Below are positions 9,256-18,653 of a stretch of 64,000 nucleotides of DNA, in pieces (the stretch's first letter is position 1; every line of letters starts with the position of its first letter). Source of the DNA: an uncultured bacterium. Its GTDB lineage: Bacteria > DRYD01. The stretch covers positions 1 through 64,000 of the forward strand of contig CAKZQG010000007.1 in the NCBI GenBank assembly GCA_937139605.1, given 5' to 3'. The position numbers were made by a program, and so were the translations under genes. The notes below the pieces were generated by a model. It was not told the origin of the DNA, ran no database searches, and saw nothing but the letters and a program-made list of their open reading frames with translations.

Positions 9256-10048
9256 CCCTTCCTATTTCACTAATAAATATATCAATATACTTTTTTACCC
9301 TTTGATAATGATTATTTAATTCTGCTGATTTACTTCCTTTAAAATTTCTTTCAAAAAAAGTTATATAAGGGATAGGAACTTCTACTAATTTCAAATCATT
9401 TAATTTTAATAATTCTATCCATAAAAATATGGGAAATTCATAAGAAAAACCATTTAATTTTTTCTCTTTTTCTTTTAAATTATTAAAAATTTTTTTGATA
9501 ATATCTTTAGAATACAATCTAAATCCGCAGAAAAAATCCGTAATTTTATATTTATATTTTCTAAAATAAAACTTTAAAAACTCCAGCATCTTTTTATTTA
9601 TTAAATACCTAAAGTAATTATATTCTGATATTTTAAGAGAATACTTAGAATATCTACTGCCAGTTATAAAATTATATTTAATAGATAAAGATTTAAAGAT
9701 ACTAATATAAGTTACCAGATGCTGAAAATCACTATCAATAGTTATAAAAAAATCGTTATCTGAATTAATAAAATATTCCATACCTTTTAAAACATTAGAA
9801 CCATAACCTAGATTTTTCTCATTAAAAATAATTTTCAATTTACTTTTTAAATTTAAATTATATTCATCTAATTTATCCAATTGTTGTAAAATATTATTTA
9901 AAATAAACTTAGTATTATCAGAAGAGTTATCATCGATAATTAAAACATTATCAGTTTTAAAATCAATAAAATTAATTAAATTTTTAAAAAAATATAATAT
10001 ATTGTTCTCTTCATTATAAACAGGTATAAATATTAAATATCTAGCCAT
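9224..10048 (-). CDS. Family 2 glycosyltransferase (dolichol-phosphate-mannose synthase-like)
   Basis: 274 residues beginning IFIPVYNEENN, the usual GT2 N-terminal strand, then IIDDNSSDNT and NLGYGSNVLKG, and the DXD-type metal site ITIDSDFQH. This domain architecture is that of cytoplasmic or membrane-attached transferases moving a sugar from a nucleotide sugar to a polyprenyl phosphate. No C-terminal membrane segments are seen. It starts nine bases after the pckA stop, and its own 3' end contains the start of the aminotransferase gene. Sugar and acceptor unknown. Confidence 0.85.
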   Translation of the reverse strand: MARYLIFIPVYNEENNILYFFKNLINFIDFKTDNVLIIDDNSSDNTKFILNNILQQLDKLDEYNLNLKSKLKIIFNEKNLGYGSNVLKGMEYFINSDNDFFITIDSDFQHLVTYISIFKSLSIKYNFITGSRYSKYSLKISEYNYFRYLINKKMLEFLKFYFRKYKYKITDFFCGFRLYSKDIIKKIFNNLKEKEKKLNGFSYEFPIFLWIELLKLNDLKLVEVPIPYITFFERNFKGSKSAELNNHYQRVKKYIDIFISEIGRGEEFVKRMEN

Positions 10049-10057
10049 TTAAAAATT

Positions 10058-11617
10058 TCAAGCCAAAACTGGTTTATATTTAGCTAATTGTTGGTCAAAT
10101 AATTTTTTTAGTTTATAAGCATTTTCAAGATATTGTTCTTGATTTTCCCAGGTATTATGGATAAAAAATAAATTTTCTGGTAAGTCTTTTATAATTTTAG
10201 GAACTTTTATATTAAAAACAGGATGCATATATGTATTATTTATACCGATTTCATTATTAATAGCAGCATTAACAATTTTCCTAGTATAATTTAGATCTAT
10301 TCTATTACCTTTAGGATATGGATTACCAATCCATCCAGTATTTATTAACCAAACTTTAGAATTGTATTTTTTAACATTTTCATACAATTTCTTAGCATAA
10401 TTTATGGGGTTAAGTGGTAAAAAAGGCTTAGCAAAACATTCAGAAAAGGTAGGTTCAGGATCTTTTACTCCCCTCTCTGTTCCCGCTAACTTAGAAGTAT
10501 AACCTAAAATAAAGTACTCTATTATTTGATTACCTTCTAATAAAGCGATAGGAGGTAAAGAGGCAGTCGCATCAGCAGTTAAAAAGAAAATAACAGTAGG
10601 TTTTTCCCCCATTAATGTTTGCTCCATTATTTCTATATATTTATTAGGATAAGCGGAACGAGTATTCTCAGTAATAGAAGCATCATTAAAATCTATTTCC
10701 CTTTTCTCATTATAAACTACATTTTCAATAATAGTTCCAAATCTATTAGTAGCTTTATAAATTTCCTTTTCTTTATTTTTATCTAATCTAATAACTTTAG
10801 CATAACTTCCACCTTCAAAATTAAATATATCATTTTCAGCCCACCCATGCTCATCATCCCCTATTAATCTCCTATTAGGATCAGTAGATAAAGTAGTTTT
10901 GCCAGTACCAGATAACCCAAAAAACAAAGCAGTCTCCATACTATTTAAACTTCTATTAGCTCCACAATGCATAGGCAATATATCAAACTCTTTTAAATAG
11001 TAATAATTCAAGAAAGAAAAAACAGCTTTCTTAATTTCTCCACAATATTTTGTACCAGCTATAAAAATAAAAGGAGAAGGATATAAATCTAAAATAATTG
11101 CTACTTCACTTCTAACCCCATCCTTCTCCCCTTCCAATTTCAAATTAGGTAAATGTAATATAAAAACTTCATTAACTATCTTAAAAGGATTAAGCTCATT
11201 TAATCTTATAAATAAATTATGAGTAAAAATAGCGTGATAAGGACTTTCTGTTAATAATTTAACCCTAACAGTATAGTAAGGATTAGCACCAGCATATACA
11301 TCTAATTCATATAACTCTATATCATTATCCTGAATATACTTCGCTGCTTTATTTAATAAATTTTGAAAGACATTTCTATCTATAGGATGATTAACTTCAC
11401 CCCACCAAACCAAATCCCTTGTATATTCATCAAATACTATAAACTTATCCTTAGGAGATCTTCCCGTATATGGTCTTGTATCAACTATTAATGCCCCATC
11501 CTTTGAAATTACCCCTAATTTTTTTATAATAGTATGTTCATATAACTCAGGAACACTTAAATTACTATAAACTTTTTTAGCTAATTTATAAAACACTTGT
11601 TTTTTATCCTCTTCCAT
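10058..11617 (-). CDS. pckA: Phosphoenolpyruvate carboxykinase (ATP)
   Basis: 519 residues, the usual ATP-PckA length. It carries YTGRSPKDKF, HCGAN, the P-loop GLSGTGKTTLS, the metal site DDEHGW and FEGGSYAKV, all diagnostic of the ATP-dependent enzyme. It interconverts oxaloacetate + ATP with PEP + CO2 + ADP. In amino-acid fermenters it can run in either direction as an ATP-conserving step; with sucC nearby this suggests C4-acid metabolism. It has its own ribosome site and a 46-bp gap from the ABC gene upstream. Confidence 0.97.
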   Translation of the reverse strand: MEEDKKQVFYKLAKKVYSNLSVPELYEHTIIKKLGVISKDGALIVDTRPYTGRSPKDKFIVFDEYTRDLVWWGEVNHPIDRNVFQNLLNKAAKYIQDNDIELYELDVYAGANPYYTVRVKLLTESPYHAIFTHNLFIRLNELNPFKIVNEVFILHLPNLKLEGEKDGVRSEVAIILDLYPSPFIFIAGTKYCGEIKKAVFSFLNYYYLKEFDILPMHCGANRSLNSMETALFFGLSGTGKTTLSTDPNRRLIGDDEHGWAENDIFNFEGGSYAKVIRLDKNKEKEIYKATNRFGTIIENVVYNEKREIDFNDASITENTRSAYPNKYIEIMEQTLMGEKPTVIFFLTADATASLPPIALLEGNQIIEYFILGYTSKLAGTERGVKDPEPTFSECFAKPFLPLNPINYAKKLYENVKKYNSKVWLINTGWIGNPYPKGNRIDLNYTRKIVNAAINNEIGINNTYMHPVFNIKVPKIIKDLPENLFFIHNTWENQEQYLENAYKLKKLFDQQLAKYKPVLA

Positions 11618-11663
11618 TATCTTTAACCCCCTATCTTTAATAAATTAATATTTTTAATATAGA

Positions 11664-12770
11664 TTAATCAATCAATTCTTCAGTATCCCTATAATAAATA
11701 AGAAAATTATTAGGATTTATATAAATTGTTACTTTTTCATTTCTTTTTAAATTAGTATTAATAAGAAATCTTAAATTAAAATTAGTTAAATTTTCATTAT
11801 TTAATATAGATAAATTTACTAAATATTGATTACCCAGATTTTCCACTAACTTGACAATCCCTTCAAAAGTAATAAAATTTAAATCTTGAGATTTTGTAAG
11901 ACTTACCTTTTCAGGTCTTATAGCAAAAATATATTCTTTAGCTTTATTTTTTAATAATTTTTGAAATTCAGAAAAATTTTGAAGATTTTCGTTTTTAGTT
12001 ATTTCAAAACTATCATTTATAATAACGGATTGTTCATTAGATTTTAAGTAGAAATAATTAATTTGAGGGATTCCGACAAAAGAAGCTGTAAAGAAATTCA
12101 AAGGCTTATTATATATATTTTCAGGGGTATCAAATTGCATAATTTTTCCTTTATTCATAACAAGTATCATATCAGCCATAGTTAGTGCTTCTATTTGATC
12201 ATGAGTAACATAAACTGTAGTAGCGTTTAAATCCAGTAAAATTCTTTTTATTTCTTCACGAGCTCTTTCCCTTAAAAGAGCATCTAAATTACTAAGAGGT
12301 TCATCAAATAAAAACAGATCTGGTTCTTTAACCAAAGCTCTTGCTACCGCAACTCTTTGGCGCTGCCCGCCAGAAATCTCCGTAGGCTTCTTATTTAAAA
12401 TATCCCCTATATTCAAAATACTTACTACTTTATTTAATCTCTCCTGAATTATTTCTTTTTTTATATTTTTTATTCTTAATCCAATAGTAATATTATCATA
12501 AACAGTCATGTGAGGATAAAGTGCATAGCTTTGAAAAACCATAGCAATATTTCTCTTAGATGGATGTAAATTAATTACATCTTTATTATTTATAAAGATT
12601 TTTCCCATATCAGCTTCTTCAAGCCCTGCAATAGTTCTTAGCAAAGTAGTTTTTCCACATCCTGAAGGCCCTAAAATCGCTAAAAACACTCCCCTATCTA
12701 TACTAAAATTTATATCATATAAAACTTGCTGCTTTGTATAAAACTTATTTAATCCTTCAACCTTCAACAT
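11664..12770 (-). CDS. ABC transporter ATP-binding protein, MalK/UgpC type
   Basis: 368 residues: Walker A GPSGCGKTTLL, Q-loop, signature SGGQRQRVAVARAL, Walker B LFLFDEPLSNLD, H-loop VTHDQIEA, then a C-terminal OB/TOBE regulatory domain (about 240-368, with IRPEKVSL). This is the CUT1/MalK class, which powers sugar or glycerol-3-phosphate importers at the inner membrane. No permease or binding protein is in the window, so it may serve several importers encoded elsewhere, as MsmK does. Substrate unknown. Confidence 0.92.
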   Translation of the reverse strand: MLKVEGLNKFYTKQQVLYDINFSIDRGVFLAILGPSGCGKTTLLRTIAGLEEADMGKIFINNKDVINLHPSKRNIAMVFQSYALYPHMTVYDNITIGLRIKNIKKEIIQERLNKVVSILNIGDILNKKPTEISGGQRQRVAVARALVKEPDLFLFDEPLSNLDALLRERAREEIKRILLDLNATTVYVTHDQIEALTMADMILVMNKGKIMQFDTPENIYNKPLNFFTASFVGIPQINYFYLKSNEQSVIINDSFEITKNENLQNFSEFQKLLKNKAKEYIFAIRPEKVSLTKSQDLNFITFEGIVKLVENLGNQYLVNLSILNNENLTNFNLRFLINTNLKRNEKVTIYINPNNFLIYYRDTEELID

Positions 12771-12779
12771 ATTTAAAAA

Positions 12780-13307
12780 TTACTCTTGATATACTTTTAA
12801 TATTTGTTTTAATTTATTCAATTTATTAAGAGAATCTTTCATATCTATAAAATCTCTCTTAGAAAAAATGAATGAAGGAACAATAATAGTTTCTTTTCTG
12901 TTGTTAATATTAGAAAGTTTATAATACTCATATAAAAACCCTTTTCCATACTCGATATCCGTATATTTAACATTATTTTTAAAAATATTTTTATTAAATT
13001 TCCTGTATTCTATATTAGTTGAATTAATATGTAAAGAAAATCCGATATTATTATAGAAATAAAAAGTAGCAAAAATAAAATCAACAATTCCTAAAATAAG
13101 TGGGATCATACTAAATTCTTCTAATGAATCTCTATTTATGATAGAAAAATATATCAAAACAAACCCAATTATAAAGAGAATCAAGCTAATACCTCCATTA
13201 AAAAAAGTTATTTTAGATAAATACACTTTATTTACTATTGGTTCAGTTTTTAATTCTTTAAAAATTTCTTTAATATTTTGTTCAAAATTTTTATTTAGAT
13301 CATTCAA
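12780..13307 (-). CDS. Hypothetical membrane protein, two TM helices and a PH-like tail
   Basis: 175 residues. Two hydrophobic hairpin helices (about 33-55 and 65-85) are followed by a strand-rich tail and a C-terminal helix, an arrangement like small bacterial PH-domain membrane proteins. The start is TTG behind GGAGGGAGG; no in-frame ATG fits. It lies between the prenyl synthase gene and the ABC gene with small gaps, so it is probably co-transcribed. The PH-like assignment is tentative. Confidence 0.6.
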   Translation of the reverse strand: MNDLNKNFEQNIKEIFKELKTEPIVNKVYLSKITFFNGGISLILFIIGFVLIYFSIINRDSLEEFSMIPLILGIVDFIFATFYFYNNIGFSLHINSTNIEYRKFNKNIFKNNVKYTDIEYGKGFLYEYYKLSNINNRKETIIVPSFIFSKRDFIDMKDSLNKLNKLKQILKVYQE

Positions 13308-13342
13308 TAAATCCTCCCTCCTAATTAAAATATTCTAAATTA

Positions 13343-14347
13343 TTAAAACTCCCTAAAAACAAAAGATTCGATAACATTACTTAATAATCTATACCAATTT
13401 TGATTAAATTCAATAATTTCGGATAAATTATATTTATTTATAATATCTTTAGCTTTAGTAAAAGCAGTATTAATAATATCTTTATTATTTTTTAATTCTT
13501 TAGTAACTAAATTTGCTAAATAAGTTGGATTTTTTAACCAAATTTTTTTATAATATTCTTTATTTGTTTTACTTTGTAAAAATAATATCAAAGGATAAGT
13601 AGCTCTTCCTGTTATGATATCTATATTAGAATCTTTTTTTAGAATTTTTATATCTTTAGTATAATCTAGTATATCATCTACAATTTGAAAAGCTATCCCA
13701 TAATCAGTAAATATTTCATATAATCTTTGAAATACGATATTATCAATATTTTTATCAAGTAAGGAAAGCGCGTAATGGTATGCTATTTGAGAAATAGCTC
13801 CAAATAGAACCCCCGTTTTTAATTTTATTATATCAAAATAATCTTGTAAAGATAAATAAACATTGAATTTATTTTGATATTGTAAAACTTCTCCAAAACA
13901 CATATTTTCCAAAGCCTTCATTAAAATTTTAGAATAAAATGGATTTATGTCATAAGTTTTATTTAAAGTAGAGATAATAAGGATATCTCCGAAAATAAGA
14001 GCCCCATCTATCCCAAATTTTATATGAACTGCATCTTTTCCTCTTCTCTTTTTAGCGGAATCTAAAATATCATCATGAACCAAAGTAGCACTATGCGCTA
14101 ACTCAAATATAGCCCCTAATTTGCTTAATTCTTCTAAATCAACTTCACTTTCATCTTTGTATCTACCAAAAACAGAAAAAAAGAAAATATAGAAAAAACT
14201 AGATCTTATCATTTTCCCTTCATAATTAATATAATCGTTAATTCTTTTTACTATACTATTATTAAAATAAGTTAATTCATTAATTTTTTGAAGAGTTTTT
14301 AATTTTAATTCATTTAAAAAACCAGAAATCTCTGTTGTTTTCAACAT
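13343..14347 (-). CDS. Long-chain polyprenyl diphosphate synthase
   Basis: 334 residues of the trans-isoprenyl diphosphate synthase family. The first Asp-rich motif is HDDILDSAKKRRG and the second is QIVDDILDYTKD; the EL/HSATL stretch before the first motif has small residues, as in long-chain (heptaprenyl to octaprenyl) enzymes. It condenses IPP units to make the side chain of a quinone or carrier lipid. The preference for a long product is an inference from the residues upstream of the first motif. Gene order is shared with L25 upstream. Confidence 0.88.
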   Translation of the reverse strand: MLKTTEISGFLNELKLKTLQKINELTYFNNSIVKRINDYINYEGKMIRSSFFYIFFFSVFGRYKDESEVDLEELSKLGAIFELAHSATLVHDDILDSAKKRRGKDAVHIKFGIDGALIFGDILIISTLNKTYDINPFYSKILMKALENMCFGEVLQYQNKFNVYLSLQDYFDIIKLKTGVLFGAISQIAYHYALSLLDKNIDNIVFQRLYEIFTDYGIAFQIVDDILDYTKDIKILKKDSNIDIITGRATYPLILFLQSKTNKEYYKKIWLKNPTYLANLVTKELKNNKDIINTAFTKAKDIINKYNLSEIIEFNQNWYRLLSNVIESFVFREF

Positions 14348-14415
14348 AGCTTAATTAAAACCCTTTTTTTAATTAAGTAAATTTTTTAATAAACTAGCTT
14401 TACAGTAAATTAAGT

Positions 14416-15027
14416 TTAACTTGACTGCTCATTTTGTTGAGATTCTTCAGTTTCAAGAGTTACTGTAACTATTGCTACATCATCTCTTTCAACAAATTTT
14501 ATACCTTCCATTTTTAAATCCCCTATATGAATACTATCGCCTATATCCAAATGACTTAAATCTATTTCTATTTTTTCCGGTAAATAAGCAGGTAATGTTT
14601 TAATAGTTAATTTATTAAGTAGTATCTGTAATACTCCTCCTTTTTTAACTCCAATACTTTCACCAACAAATTCAACAGGTACAGTGACTTCTACATATCT
14701 ATCAGGTACTAATATTAACATATCTATATGAGTTATATTTCTTTTTATTATATCCCTTTGGATTTCTTTAATAACAGCTTTATATTCATTAGAATTTAGT
14801 TTTACATTTAAAATTTGCCCTAAACGGGGATTAATTTTCTCTATTTCATCTCTTTTTACCTTTAATGCAAGATTATTAACATCTTTTCCATATAAATTAA
14901 TCAAAACATATCCTTGTTTAATAAGTTTTTTAGATTCAACTTTCCCAGTTTGTCTTAATTCGGTGTTAATAGTTTTAATTTCTTGATTTTTAGTTACAGC
15001 TTTATAAAAAGTTGTGTTTGTACTCAT
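14416..15027 (-). CDS. rplY: Ribosomal protein L25, CTC (long) form
   Basis: 203 residues: an N-terminal L25 domain that binds 5S rRNA (about 10-100) and the C-terminal TL5/CTC domain (about 105-195, with VPVEFVGESIGVKKGG and EIDLSHLDIGDSIHI). The C-terminal tail is Glu/Gln/Ser-rich. A clear AAGGAGG site precedes the ATG. It is placed between sucC and the prenyl synthase gene, not with other ribosomal genes. Confidence 0.95.
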   Translation of the reverse strand: MSTNTTFYKAVTKNQEIKTINTELRQTGKVESKKLIKQGYVLINLYGKDVNNLALKVKRDEIEKINPRLGQILNVKLNSNEYKAVIKEIQRDIIKRNITHIDMLILVPDRYVEVTVPVEFVGESIGVKKGGVLQILLNKLTIKTLPAYLPEKIEIDLSHLDIGDSIHIGDLKMEGIKFVERDDVAIVTVTLETEESQQNEQSS

Positions 15028-15077
15028 TTTATAAAAACCTCCTTACTTTTATACTTTAATATATTAAAAAAATTAAA

Positions 15078-16220
15078 TTATTTAATTAAGGATACTACTT
15101 TTTGAGCTCCTTCTTCTGCGTTTTCTACAAAAAATACCTCTTTATTTAATTCTTTCAATTGTTCTAAGATTGCTTTACCTTCTTGCTTGTTAGTACCTTC
15201 TAATCTTATAACAACAGGTATAGAATAACTTTGTTCTTGAAAAGCTTGGATAATCCCCTTAGCTACTTCATCACATCGAGTAATACCACCAAAGATATTT
15301 ATAAATAATGCTTTAATTTTTGGATTTTTTAAGACTAAATGGATACTTTCTTTAACTTTTTCTGCTTTAGCGCCACCCCCTACATCTAAAAAATTAGCAG
15401 GTTTTCCGTTATATAATCCCACTAAATCCATTGTAGTCATAACTAACCCCGCGCCATTACCTATTATACCAATATCTCCATCCAATTCTACATAAGCTAA
15501 ATTCCTTACTTTTGCTTCTCTTTCTATTACTGAAATATCTTCATCTTCTTCTTCATATTGGTCAACAACTTCGGAATTATCATCTATTATTATTTTAGAA
15601 TCTAGAGCAAAAACTCTTCCGTCTTTAGTTAATACCAATGGATTTATCTCTGCTAAAATACAATCATTTTCTTTAAATAAATTAAATAGTTTTAACGCAA
15701 TATTTTCTATTTGTTTAACAACATCTATTTTTTCATTATAAACTTTTAATATAGCATCTCTAATTTGGAAATCAAATAGTTCATAATCAAAGAATAATTT
15801 AGATATTTTATCGGGTTGTTTTTCTGCTACTTCTTCTATATCTATTCCACCTAACGGAGAAAAAATAAATACTACCTGATTTTTGGATCTATCTATTATA
15901 AAGCTTAAATAAAATTCTTTTTCAATAGGAACATATTCATCTATTAGAATTTTATTAACTTTAACTCCTTTTATAGTTAGGTTAAACAATTGTTTAATAT
16001 ATTTCATAAATTCGTCTTTATTATTAGCTACTTTAATTCCTCCAGCCTTTCCTCTACCCCCTACTTTGACTTGAGATTTTAAAACCACAGGAAAATTGAT
16101 ATTCAATTCATTTAAAGATATATAGTCATTTTCTAAGTTTTTATCAATAAGAATTCCCTTAGTAGTAGGGATCTGATATTTTTCAAATAATTTTTTTCCT
16201 TGATATTCATATAAGTTCAT
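15078..16220 (-). CDS. sucC: Succinyl-CoA ligase (ADP/GDP-forming), beta subunit
   Basis: 380 residues with an ATP-grasp N-domain (YEYQGKKLFEKY; KSQVKVGGRGKAGGI; EINPLVLTKDGRVFALDSK) and the C-terminal CoA-ligase half (GNGAGLVMTTMDLVG, FLDVGGGA, NIFGGITRCDEVAKG). It makes ATP or GTP from succinyl-CoA together with the alpha subunit. The sucD partner, normally adjacent, is absent from the window. An acidic stretch of about ten residues near 220 (YEEEDED) is unusual in its charge. Functional assignment is firm. Confidence 0.95.
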   Translation of the reverse strand: MNLYEYQGKKLFEKYQIPTTKGILIDKNLENDYISLNELNINFPVVLKSQVKVGGRGKAGGIKVANNKDEFMKYIKQLFNLTIKGVKVNKILIDEYVPIEKEFYLSFIIDRSKNQVVFIFSPLGGIDIEEVAEKQPDKISKLFFDYELFDFQIRDAILKVYNEKIDVVKQIENIALKLFNLFKENDCILAEINPLVLTKDGRVFALDSKIIIDDNSEVVDQYEEEDEDISVIEREAKVRNLAYVELDGDIGIIGNGAGLVMTTMDLVGLYNGKPANFLDVGGGAKAEKVKESIHLVLKNPKIKALFINIFGGITRCDEVAKGIIQAFQEQSYSIPVVIRLEGTNKQEGKAILEQLKELNKEVFFVENAEEGAQKVVSLIK

Positions 16221-16274
16221 AAAAAAACCCCCCTTACTAACTAATAATTAACAAATAATAAATTTTCACTAGAT

Positions 16275-16613
16275 TTATTTTATAGCGATAGCTTCTATTT
16301 CTACTTTAGCTTTTTTAGGTAAAGCCTTAACTATTATTGTAGTTCTCGTTGGCTTATAATCATTAAAATAATTAATAAATTCCTGATTAACAATATCAAA
16401 ATATTCTTCTTGGGTTATGTATATTGTAGTTTTTACTATATCTCTTTTATTAAAATTATATTGTTTTAAAATTTTTTCTAAATTATTTAGAGCTTGTTTA
16501 AATTGTTCTAGTACATCTTCTGATATTAATTCATTCTTTTCATTAACACCTAGTTGCCCCGAAATAAACAAAATATTATCCTTTAAAATTGCAGGACTAT
16601 AAGGTAAGCTCAT
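16275..16613 (-). CDS. RidA-family enamine/imine deaminase, short N-terminus
   Basis: 112 residues ending LPKKAKVEIEAIAIK, the YjgF/RidA C-terminal signature, with the substrate-binding Arg in PTRTT. Members hydrolyse reactive enamines and imines released by PLP enzymes. It begins at PYSPAI, about 15 residues later than most family members; an in-frame TAA lies two codons before the ATG, so no longer start is possible. No good Shine-Dalgarno is close to this ATG. It may have lost its N-terminal strand or be a natural short form. The site next to PLP-linked amino-acid genes fits. Confidence 0.85.
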   Translation of the reverse strand: MSLPYSPAILKDNILFISGQLGVNEKNELISEDVLEQFKQALNNLEKILKQYNFNKRDIVKTTIYITQEEYFDIVNQEFINYFNDYKPTRTTIIVKALPKKAKVEIEAIAIK

Positions 16614-16682
16614 ATTTTATATATTAAATATTTTACTACCTTTACCTTTTTAAAAATATTATAACTTTACTACTAAATTAAA

Positions 16683-16784
16683 TTAATCTAAATATATTTT
16701 AACAATGTGCTCTTTAGATAATTTAATTTTAAAAAACTGTTTTCGATTTGTTTTAGGAATTAAATATTTATTATTTTGATTCAT
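16683..16784 (-). CDS. Small basic protein of 33 residues
   Basis: An ATG at 16784-16782 with a strong AAAGGAGGG site six bases upstream opens a 33-residue frame that ends at TAA (16685-16683). The peptide begins MNQNNKYLIPKTNR and ends HIVKIYLD; it is basic, with no membrane segment. It starts 18 bp after the stop of the agmatine-deiminase-family gene and precedes ridA. The ribosome site is the main support, and no homologue is known to me. Confidence 0.5.
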   Translation of the reverse strand: MNQNNKYLIPKTNRKQFFKIKLSKEHIVKIYLD

Positions 16785-16802
16785 AAAATCCCTCCTTTAA
16801 TC

Positions 16803-17990
16803 TTAAGCTAATTTTTCATCTTTTGATAATTCATTATCCCATCTATCTATAACATTAGTAATACAATGTATAGCTCCATTTAATCTTATATTATCTTTCC
16901 AATCAATAAATATAGGTTCAAAACCTTCTTCTTCTAAAATCTTTTTTACTTGTTGTTCTAATTTACTAATCCCATAAGAAGGTAAATAAATTTTATTACC
17001 GTCTAGCAACATATTATTATAAGTTAAACAATCTCTATCATTTACACTTAATGGAATAAATGGCATTTTTCTTACCTTAAATCCTTCTTTTTGTAATTTT
17101 AGCTCTGTTTCTTTCAATTCCGATAAATACTTATTTTGGTATTCTTGTAAATTCCTAATAATTTCTTCTTTAGTATAATAATCATAAATTTTTTCATTAT
17201 TATCAAATAATTCATTAAGAAGTTTTATAGTTAAATCTGGATCAGCTAATAAAGCTACTTTTTCATTATCATCGTCTTTTAAAACACTTAGAAACATGTC
17301 TATATGAAAAGTAGGTTGCTTTTCATTACCAACTATTATCAATTTTTGATTAGGAAAGCGCTTGGTTAAAAATTTAACAATTTCATTAGGATCCTGATTA
17401 TAATATTCTTTTGCTTCTTTTAGAGCATAAACTCCTAAGAACAAATGATTTTTAGTAGCTATGGTATTCCCCCCGTCCATCGGAAATCCCTTTAACTCTT
17501 CGTAATTAGTTCCTAAATTTTCTGATAAAGTTTTAGCTACCTGTTTATCAGGTCTTAATTCATAACCTGGATGCCTATTAGGCTTAGCAGTTGTTATTTG
17601 TTCATTTTTATCTTGATAATTTACAAAAACTTGTAAAAAATCCCTTGCCCATATAGTAGGATAGTAATTCACTTTTATTGGATTCAATTTGTATTCTAAT
17701 TTCTCCAATTCTTCGTTAGAAATTAAATTACTTTTTATTATAAAGCTTTTAATTTGATCCTTAGAGAATGGGGAAATAATAGTTATTTTTGAGTTAGGAT
17801 TTAAATTCTTTAAAAAAGTAACCATCGCTTTAATATATTCATCATCATAAGAACTAAAAGTCATTACAAGATTTTTAATTTCACCAGAATCCTCAGGTAA
17901 TACATACTCTCCTTCCAATTTCTTACTATTTTTTTGATAATACACAGGTTTATTAAAATTATTTTCATTACCTATAACCCTTGATATCAT
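16803..17990 (-). CDS. Agmatine deiminase / peptidyl-arginine deiminase family enzyme
   Basis: 395 residues of the guanidino-group-modifying superfamily. Markers are YPTIWARDF (substrate Asp), FPMDGGN, QPTFHIDMFLSVL (His-x-Asp) and NGAIHCITN with the catalytic Cys near the C-terminus. Family members turn agmatine to N-carbamoylputrescine plus ammonia, or deiminate arginine residues. The WARD-type loop and the extra central helical segment (about 270-310) differ from standard AguA, so the guanidino substrate is open. The GAGGTGAT site before the ATG is good. Context with RidA, the class III aminotransferase and RocB suggests arginine-derived metabolism. Confidence 0.8.
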   Translation of the reverse strand: MISRVIGNENNFNKPVYYQKNSKKLEGEYVLPEDSGEIKNLVMTFSSYDDEYIKAMVTFLKNLNPNSKITIISPFSKDQIKSFIIKSNLISNEELEKLEYKLNPIKVNYYPTIWARDFLQVFVNYQDKNEQITTAKPNRHPGYELRPDKQVAKTLSENLGTNYEELKGFPMDGGNTIATKNHLFLGVYALKEAKEYYNQDPNEIVKFLTKRFPNQKLIIVGNEKQPTFHIDMFLSVLKDDDNEKVALLADPDLTIKLLNELFDNNEKIYDYYTKEEIIRNLQEYQNKYLSELKETELKLQKEGFKVRKMPFIPLSVNDRDCLTYNNMLLDGNKIYLPSYGISKLEQQVKKILEEEGFEPIFIDWKDNIRLNGAIHCITNVIDRWDNELSKDEKLA

Positions 17991-18096
17991 GATAAAATCA
18001 CCTCACTTAATTAATAAAAAAAACTTATTAAAATAATAACAAAACTAAGCTAATAAAAAAAACTAATGTAAAAAAATTGTAAAAATTTGTAATACA

Positions 18097-18639
18097 CTAC
18101 CATTGGATAAAATCAGTAATTATGTTAGAATTAGTATATATACATATTTTAGAAGCGATATCTAAGGAATTTCTAACAATTTCTAAGGCATTTAAATTAG
18201 TGAAATTAATAAGAGCTTTAGCAGCGGCATAAGCATATGGTCCCCCAGAACCTATTACTGCTATATTATCATCAGGTTCTAAAATATCTCCGTTACCCGA
18301 TATAATAAGTAAATGATCTTTATTACCAACTATTATCATAGCTTCTAATCTTCTAAGCACTTTATCAGTTCTCCATTCTCTAGCTAATTCCACAGAAGCT
18401 TTTAATAAATTCCCATTATATTCTTCTAATTTTTTTTCTAGTCTTTCATATAGTGCTAATCCGTCAGCAGCACCTCCCGCAAAACCAGATAATATACTAT
18501 CTCTATACATCCTCCTTATTTTTTTAGCAGTATTTTTTATCACATAATTACCAAAAGTCACTTGGCCATCTCCACCAATAGCGAGCATATTATCCCTCTT
18601 TACAGCAATTATTGTAGTAGATCTTATATAATTTTCCAT
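18097..18639 (-). CDS. hslV: ATP-dependent protease peptidase subunit HslV
   Basis: 180 residues of the proteasome-like HslV fold: TTIIAVKRD, GGDGQVTFGN, SGFAGGAADGLALYERLE, REWRTDKVLRRLEA and IGSGGPYA. The nucleophile should be Thr8 after removal of a seven-residue propeptide (MENYIRS), close to the arrangement in Thermotoga-type HslV rather than the Met-Thr of Escherichia coli. The HslU ATPase needed for activity is not in the window. It has its own AAAGGAG site, and lies 14 bp after the glycosyltransferase gene. Confidence 0.95.
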   Translation of the reverse strand: MENYIRSTTIIAVKRDNMLAIGGDGQVTFGNYVIKNTAKKIRRMYRDSILSGFAGGAADGLALYERLEKKLEEYNGNLLKASVELAREWRTDKVLRRLEAMIIVGNKDHLLIISGNGDILEPDDNIAVIGSGGPYAYAAAKALINFTNLNALEIVRNSLDIASKICIYTNSNIITDFIQW

Positions 18640-18653
18640 ATTTCCACTCCTTT

